Assembly: GCA_905221605.1 (NCBI GenBank)
Contig: CAJNDS010002182.1
Coordinates: 545,569 to 609,568 of the forward strand
Length of the DNA: 64,000 nucleotides
Direction: 5' to 3'
Source: Symbiodinium natans
Lineage: Eukaryota; Sar; Dinophyceae; Suessiales; Symbiodiniaceae
Shown here: positions 59,901 through 64,000 of the stretch, piece by piece
Layout of the letters: each line of letters begins with the position of its first letter
Numbering within the stretch: position 1 is the first letter of the stretch
Program-made: the position numbers and the translations under genes
Notes under the pieces: generated by a model
The model's database searches: none
Told to the model about the DNA's origin: nothing
What the model saw: only the letters and a program-made list of their open reading frames with translations

Positions 59901-60860
59901 GGCTAAAGCAATGACATCCACGTGTTGAGGAGGCCCACGCCGAGGGCACGATCCTCGAGGTCAAAGGCAAAGGCCTCAATCTGCGTGATGCAAAGCAACG
60001 GCGCGGATGGCTTCTTGTGCATCCGCGCCGTTGCTTAGCAGTTGCATCAGTATTTGCTTTCGGATACCGAGGCGACATCTGCAGGGTGCGCATACTTCGG
60101 TCAGAAGGACACTTGCAGTTACAAGAAGTCCAGCCATTTGCGTGCATGAGAGCGTGGCAGAGATACTTGCGAATCTTGCAGCTGCGGCGGTTTCGTGCAT
60201 GTATTGAAGGAGGTGATGCAAGAGAAGTGGAGGAGGTGCTGCCGTTGCCTGCGCGACCACCCAGTTGTTGCCTTCGTCGAGTGACCAGTAAAGAGCCGGC
60301 ACAAATGCAAGCCGAGGCAATGATCCCGGTTGCGCCGGACATCGGGAGAAGTGTCAAGGCTGTCCCACGCGCAAAAGCTTGCAAGGCTACCAACAATGCT
60401 TCAGCAAGAGACAGGTGGTTGCGGGAGACCGGACAGGTGTCATAGGCAACGTCCTTCTCTTGCAACAGACAGTTCTGTTAATTGCATGTCTCGCATCATG
60501 CCAGCAAACTGTTTTTTCAGGCAAGCTTGTGGGTCTGGCTGGTGCAGAAGCTGTTGTACAGATTGGCGGGTGAGGGGCTGTGTCCTGCCATTTTTCTCAG
60601 CATGCTTGTTCAAATCCGAAATGCTGTCAGGATGTGCTATGAGACCTTGCCGATGACACAGCTGTGAGCCTAGTGAGATTCTCTCACATCGACAGTGGCA
60701 AAGCTCGATAACAGCCGACAGCCGAGGATTGCAGTGGTTTCTATCTGAGCATCTTCAGGAGGGTCTCACCTGGCGCGTTGATAGCGCTGTCAGACGTGCC
60801 AAAGTGTTGGTTGCCTGTGCTAGCTCCGGCCGCACAGCTTGCACGTCCATGACCCCGTGA
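57000..60860 (+). CDS. Unidentified multi-exon protein, probably nuclear (copy B)
   Basis: Copy of the gene at 44880-48723 with the same exon-like segments about 12.12-12.14 kb further on, for example VLFKTLEGFQLMPHQLAAIG at about 57265 and a terminal exon ending at TGA 60858-60860. The 13-base inverted insertion at 60020-60032 falls just after the GTILEVKGKGLNLRDAKQ exon and replaces WLLVA with WLLVHPRRCLAVAS in frame two, so it would change or shift any reading through it. The 10-base insertion near 58943 lies close to the start of the GEDAIVAALPVW exon. Which copy is functional cannot be told from sequence. Confidence 0.4.
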
Positions 60861-61715
60861 CGCCCGTGAGGCAGTCGATGAAGTTCAGACAAAACAGCAT
60901 GATTCAGGGGCTCGCAAAACTTTCTTTCCATACAGGGCCAAACAGTAGATGCAACACGCAGCCCAGCTGGAAAGCCTTGCCGCAGTACTCGGATACGAAT
61001 CACCACCGAAAGGGGTAGGGGCAAGAAAGGTGGGGCCCAGTTTGTTGGGGTGGTTTTGGATGTAGTCAAGGGTTTTGGGGTGATTTTTTTCGGGTTAAGG
61101 GATAGAAGACCAAGAAGAATAACCAATAGAAAGCAAGTACAACCAACAGAAACAACAAGAGAAAGCCAATACCGACCAACATTAGTGAAGGTATCTCGTG
61201 TTTTCTGGCTTTCCCGAGGATCTAGTTCAAAGGGTTTGTTTGTTTAATCTTAATGCTACGCGACCCGCCTCGGCCTGGGGGCGGGGTGGGGGAAGGTGGG
61301 GGGGGGTGGGGGTGGGTGGTGGTTTTGGTGTCAGATTCTGTAGCAGGAGCCCAACTGCCCCCTGGTCCGGGCAAACCGTCTCGAAAATGTAAACCTGGCC
61401 ACGGCTCAGACTCTGAACATTTCTTTGACATACTCGTCCAGGTCACAACTTCCCTGTCTATTTAAGCACTGACCCAGCACAGGGTCACACACATCCAGAC
61501 TTGAGCTCAAGCATGGCATGCTAACTTGTTGTCTTCTTGGTGCGCGTGCATGTGGCGCGCGATTTGCAAGCGTCGGCTGCGAGCTGCGAGAGCGTGGTGT
61601 GCGAGAGTGGGGTGTGAGTGAAGCTTGCGTTGGTTGAGCGTAGGGGCCAGTATCGCATGGTCGAAACGAGCGACAAAATTCGGCACTGAGAATCGGAGCA
61701 TCTGAATGATGCCTC
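60861..61715. other. Intergenic in copy B, with G-rich tract and shared 24-bp motif
   Basis: Same content as 48724-49585. The 24-bp motif is at 61255-61278 and the G-tract at 61276-61327. No gene recognised. Confidence 0.5.
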
Positions 61716-61718
61716 AGT

Positions 61719-63829
61719 GTGAGACCAAGCGTCTTCCACGGGGCTGTGGTTGCACGCAGGGTTTTTGTGCGAGAAGAATCACGAAGTGAGTGCAGAGAAA
61801 TGGACTTGAGGAACACGACAATTCAGAATGTTTTTTTGCAGTTTAAGTTTAGGGTTTCGGGATTAGGGTTTGTAGAACAGCCGGAATCAAGCACCAAGGC
61901 TTTCGATTTTGACCCGCACCAAAGTACTTTGCGTTTCCCTTCTGGGCCGAAAGCGACTGGATGCTTTGTGAATGTGGCGTCGCACTGGGCATGCTTGCTT
62001 GAAGCTGCGCACTGCTACAGTCCTGACACGCTTCGCTGGGACAAGTTCTTTGATTCATCACGGGAGTTCAACGACACATTGAGCCGGTGCACGGTCTCCC
62101 TATTGCTACTCGCTTAAAACAAACAGGCGCTACAAGCCTCTGGACAATGCGATCTGCACGTTCAGAATCACCAGCATGTCTCGAAAAACGATTTCCATAA
62201 GATGGACAGCATGCGGTTGCGGAGAAACAAGTCTTCGTGGATAGAATGTTCGCATCCACTTCCCTTGACCCGACGATGCTCGCAGAGTCTTCGAACAGCG
62301 TCGAGGTCTTCGACATCACCAATGAAGATAAACGTTCCGGAACATCTTCGTTTAGGGGTATGGAAACTGTATGGGGTTTGTGTCCGCAGTCTTGGGGGGT
62401 GTTGCCGTTTTGCCCCATCCCAAAGAAAAATATGTTGGAGATTTTTTGGGGTCCAGGATGTAGCGGACGTTGGCTGATGTTGACACTGTCCCACAAACAA
62501 ACCGCGATCACCACCATCGTTTCGACCGTGCAGGAATCATGGTCGGGGTTGCCTGTGTCACATGTGCTGCTGATGCCAGCAAATGTCAGGAACATATTGC
62601 CTTGGGTTGAGAGATCCGTGGCTGAAAGCGGCGATGTTTTGCACAGTCTCGGTCTGCAGGAGCTGCCCAGCTGCCCCGCAAGTGTTTCAGAGCCTGTCAA
62701 AAGATCGATCCCCGCAAGCGGCGTCCCACCTTTGACAAGAAGAACCAGTAAATCCTGGATTCGTCGAATTCGAATCTGGTTCAGTCACCTAAAATGTCGT
62801 GGCTCGGTACAGGCCATGAATGATTACTTTAGTCTTGTTCTATCTCGACAAGAAGACCAGCGATGCTCCACCAAACTATGGATGTGTCAGCGTGGTGAGT
62901 CAGCGGTATGCGGAGCTGACACAAGCAATGGTCAGTTGCAGCAACCCAAGTGCAGGACCAAAGCGCAAAAAATTGCATATCCCAACTTCCACTGCTCCAC
63001 AGCGGAAGTTCAGCTTTGTACAGTGCAACAGATGAGCCGCCTGCACAGGGGTACTCAATGTTTAACTGAGCCCCAAACATGTAGCAGCAAGTGTTTGGGT
63101 TAGTGTTGAAGGATTGTCTTTCAGCTGCTGGGTGGACGTCCAAGCTCGCGGGCGTTGCTTGACTGGCGCGCAAAGACTTAGAATGACCCGGAGGGTAAAC
63201 AATGAGAGAAAGCTTTGCATGAGCACGCGCGCACCATGAGGGAATGGCGTCTTTGTTGTTTTTGCATGTTCCTGCCTTCTTTTGCTCAGATGCGATGCTG
63301 CATCTGAGCACTTCTACAGTTTCCACTACGATTGCCCGAAGTTGTTGAGCAAATTAATTGGCCATCGACGGACCTTGCACATGAGTACGGATTCTAGGCT
63401 TCAGAATGCGGCTCAAGCATCCAGCAAACCTTGCTGTCCCTACTTACCATTGCACCGATGTCAGTCAAGGGGCGGCTGGGCCGAATTAACTCCCAGAGCC
63501 TGGAATCACGAATGCAAGCCCTGCCCGAAGAGTGCTCTACTTGAGGCCCCAACATGGCTCCCATCGCAGCTTTGCTTTAACAGTGACGTGGCACTGGATT
63601 GTGCCGATTGCAAGCAGAGCACGACAATGACAGACCCCACAAGACTCCACGAGGCTCCACAAGACTCTAGGCTTCCAGGCGATTGGGTTTCAGCTTCATG
63701 CACCGTGCCCAAGCAAGTCTCTTCAAGGGTGGTATATGCAAGGCAGCCAGATTCTTGTTTCGATTCGGATACCTGCAGGAGCAGCAAGTACTCGTAGCTT
63801 CTGGTAAAGGGCAACGGGGAAAGGTTTGC
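61719..63829 (+). CDS. Open frames of uncertain status in copy B
   Basis: Near-identical copies of the frames at 49590-51700, including the one at 62820-63035 (FYLDKKTSDAPPNYGCVSVV) and the Cys-rich frame 63282-63797. The frames all survive in this copy, but the duplication is too recent for that to be evidence of coding. Confidence 0.28.
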
Positions 63830-63906
63830 CCTCTCTGTGCGGCACAGCGCGTCCTGCTACCTGCTACCTTTTGAGCCAGTTGTAGACGATCTTCGTCTGA
63901 GTTCCG

Positions 63907-64000
63907 GTTTAGGGTTTAGGGTTTAGGGTTTAGGGTTTAGGGTTTAGGGTTTAGGGTTTAGGGTTTAGGGTTTAGGGTTTAGGGTTTAGGGTTTAGGGTT
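63907..64000 (+). repeat. Telomere, (TTTAGGG)n
   Basis: About 13 perfect heptamers with no variants run to the last base of the window. The G-rich strand is the plus strand reading outward, as expected for the right-hand end of a chromosome. The array probably continues past the window. The repeat type is that of plants and many alveolates, including dinoflagellates. Confidence 0.98.

Larger units (their letters stand above)
56563..63906 (+). repeat. 7.3-kb segmental duplication, terminal copy (B)
   Basis: Direct copy of 44443-51777. Differences from copy A include: an extra ATATGTCGGG near 56620; loss of 7 bases near 57560; an extra 10 bases near 58943; a 13-base inverted insertion at 60020-60032; a few substitutions around 59650; and shorter runs near 61504 and 61582. 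The last shared bases, GTTCCG (63901-63906), join directly to telomere repeat. Confidence 0.98.

Overview
This window is nuclear DNA of a dinoflagellate, most likely a Symbiodiniaceae-type alga, and it runs into a chromosome end. Four things point there: a 19-nt match to the dinoflagellate spliced-leader sequence at 22606-22624; coding sequence broken into many short exons whose acceptors are almost always AG followed by G; tracts of simple repeats inside introns; and a pure plant/alveolate-type telomere, (TTTAGGG)n, from 63907 to the last base. All genes I can support lie on the + strand, as in the one-directional gene blocks of these genomes. Because exons are short, most long open frames here are not genes. 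I called exons from family motifs and protein-like composition, so exon edges are approximate.

Layout. 0.87-2.2 kb: exons of a glycosyltransferase-like protein. 2.5-3.5 kb: the end of a type I membrane protein. 5.95-30.4 kb: one gene, an ER P5A-type ATPase (ATP13A1/Spf1 family), followed almost end to end through about 30 exons. Its introns hold most of the window's simple repeats (a 2.2-kb CA/CAGA block at 16.1-18.35 kb and polypurine GA blocks at 24.5-25.8 kb). They also hold a spliced-leader-bearing LINE-like retroelement (22.6-24.3 kb) with further retroelement-like debris to 27.8 kb. 30.8-34.0 kb and 35.4-41.4 kb: exons of two or three unidentified hydrophilic proteins. 42.2-42.8 kb: a fold-back array of a short GATTCAGGAAACC unit around a G-tract. 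42.8-44.1 kb: scattered exon-like pieces.

The last 20 kb is a subtelomeric mosaic. A block of about 7.3 kb (44443-51777) carrying an unidentified nuclear-protein gene recurs in direct orientation, nearly identical, at 56563-63906. The second copy is cut and capped by telomere repeat at the point where the first copy continues into unique DNA. Between the copies is an intronless secreted protein with six Asp-box (BNR) repeats and a Thr-rich TVTETTQ stalk (52423-54000). A second, truncated copy of its upstream region and signal-peptide end lies at 55046-55364. A 28-bp perfect palindrome lies at 54877-54945, and a template-switch hairpin is found only in the terminal copy (59995-60034).

The genes do not form a pathway that I can see. 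The clearest biology is ER protein quality control (the P5A ATPase), surface or secreted proteins, and active remodelling of a chromosome end by duplication, retroposition and telomere addition.
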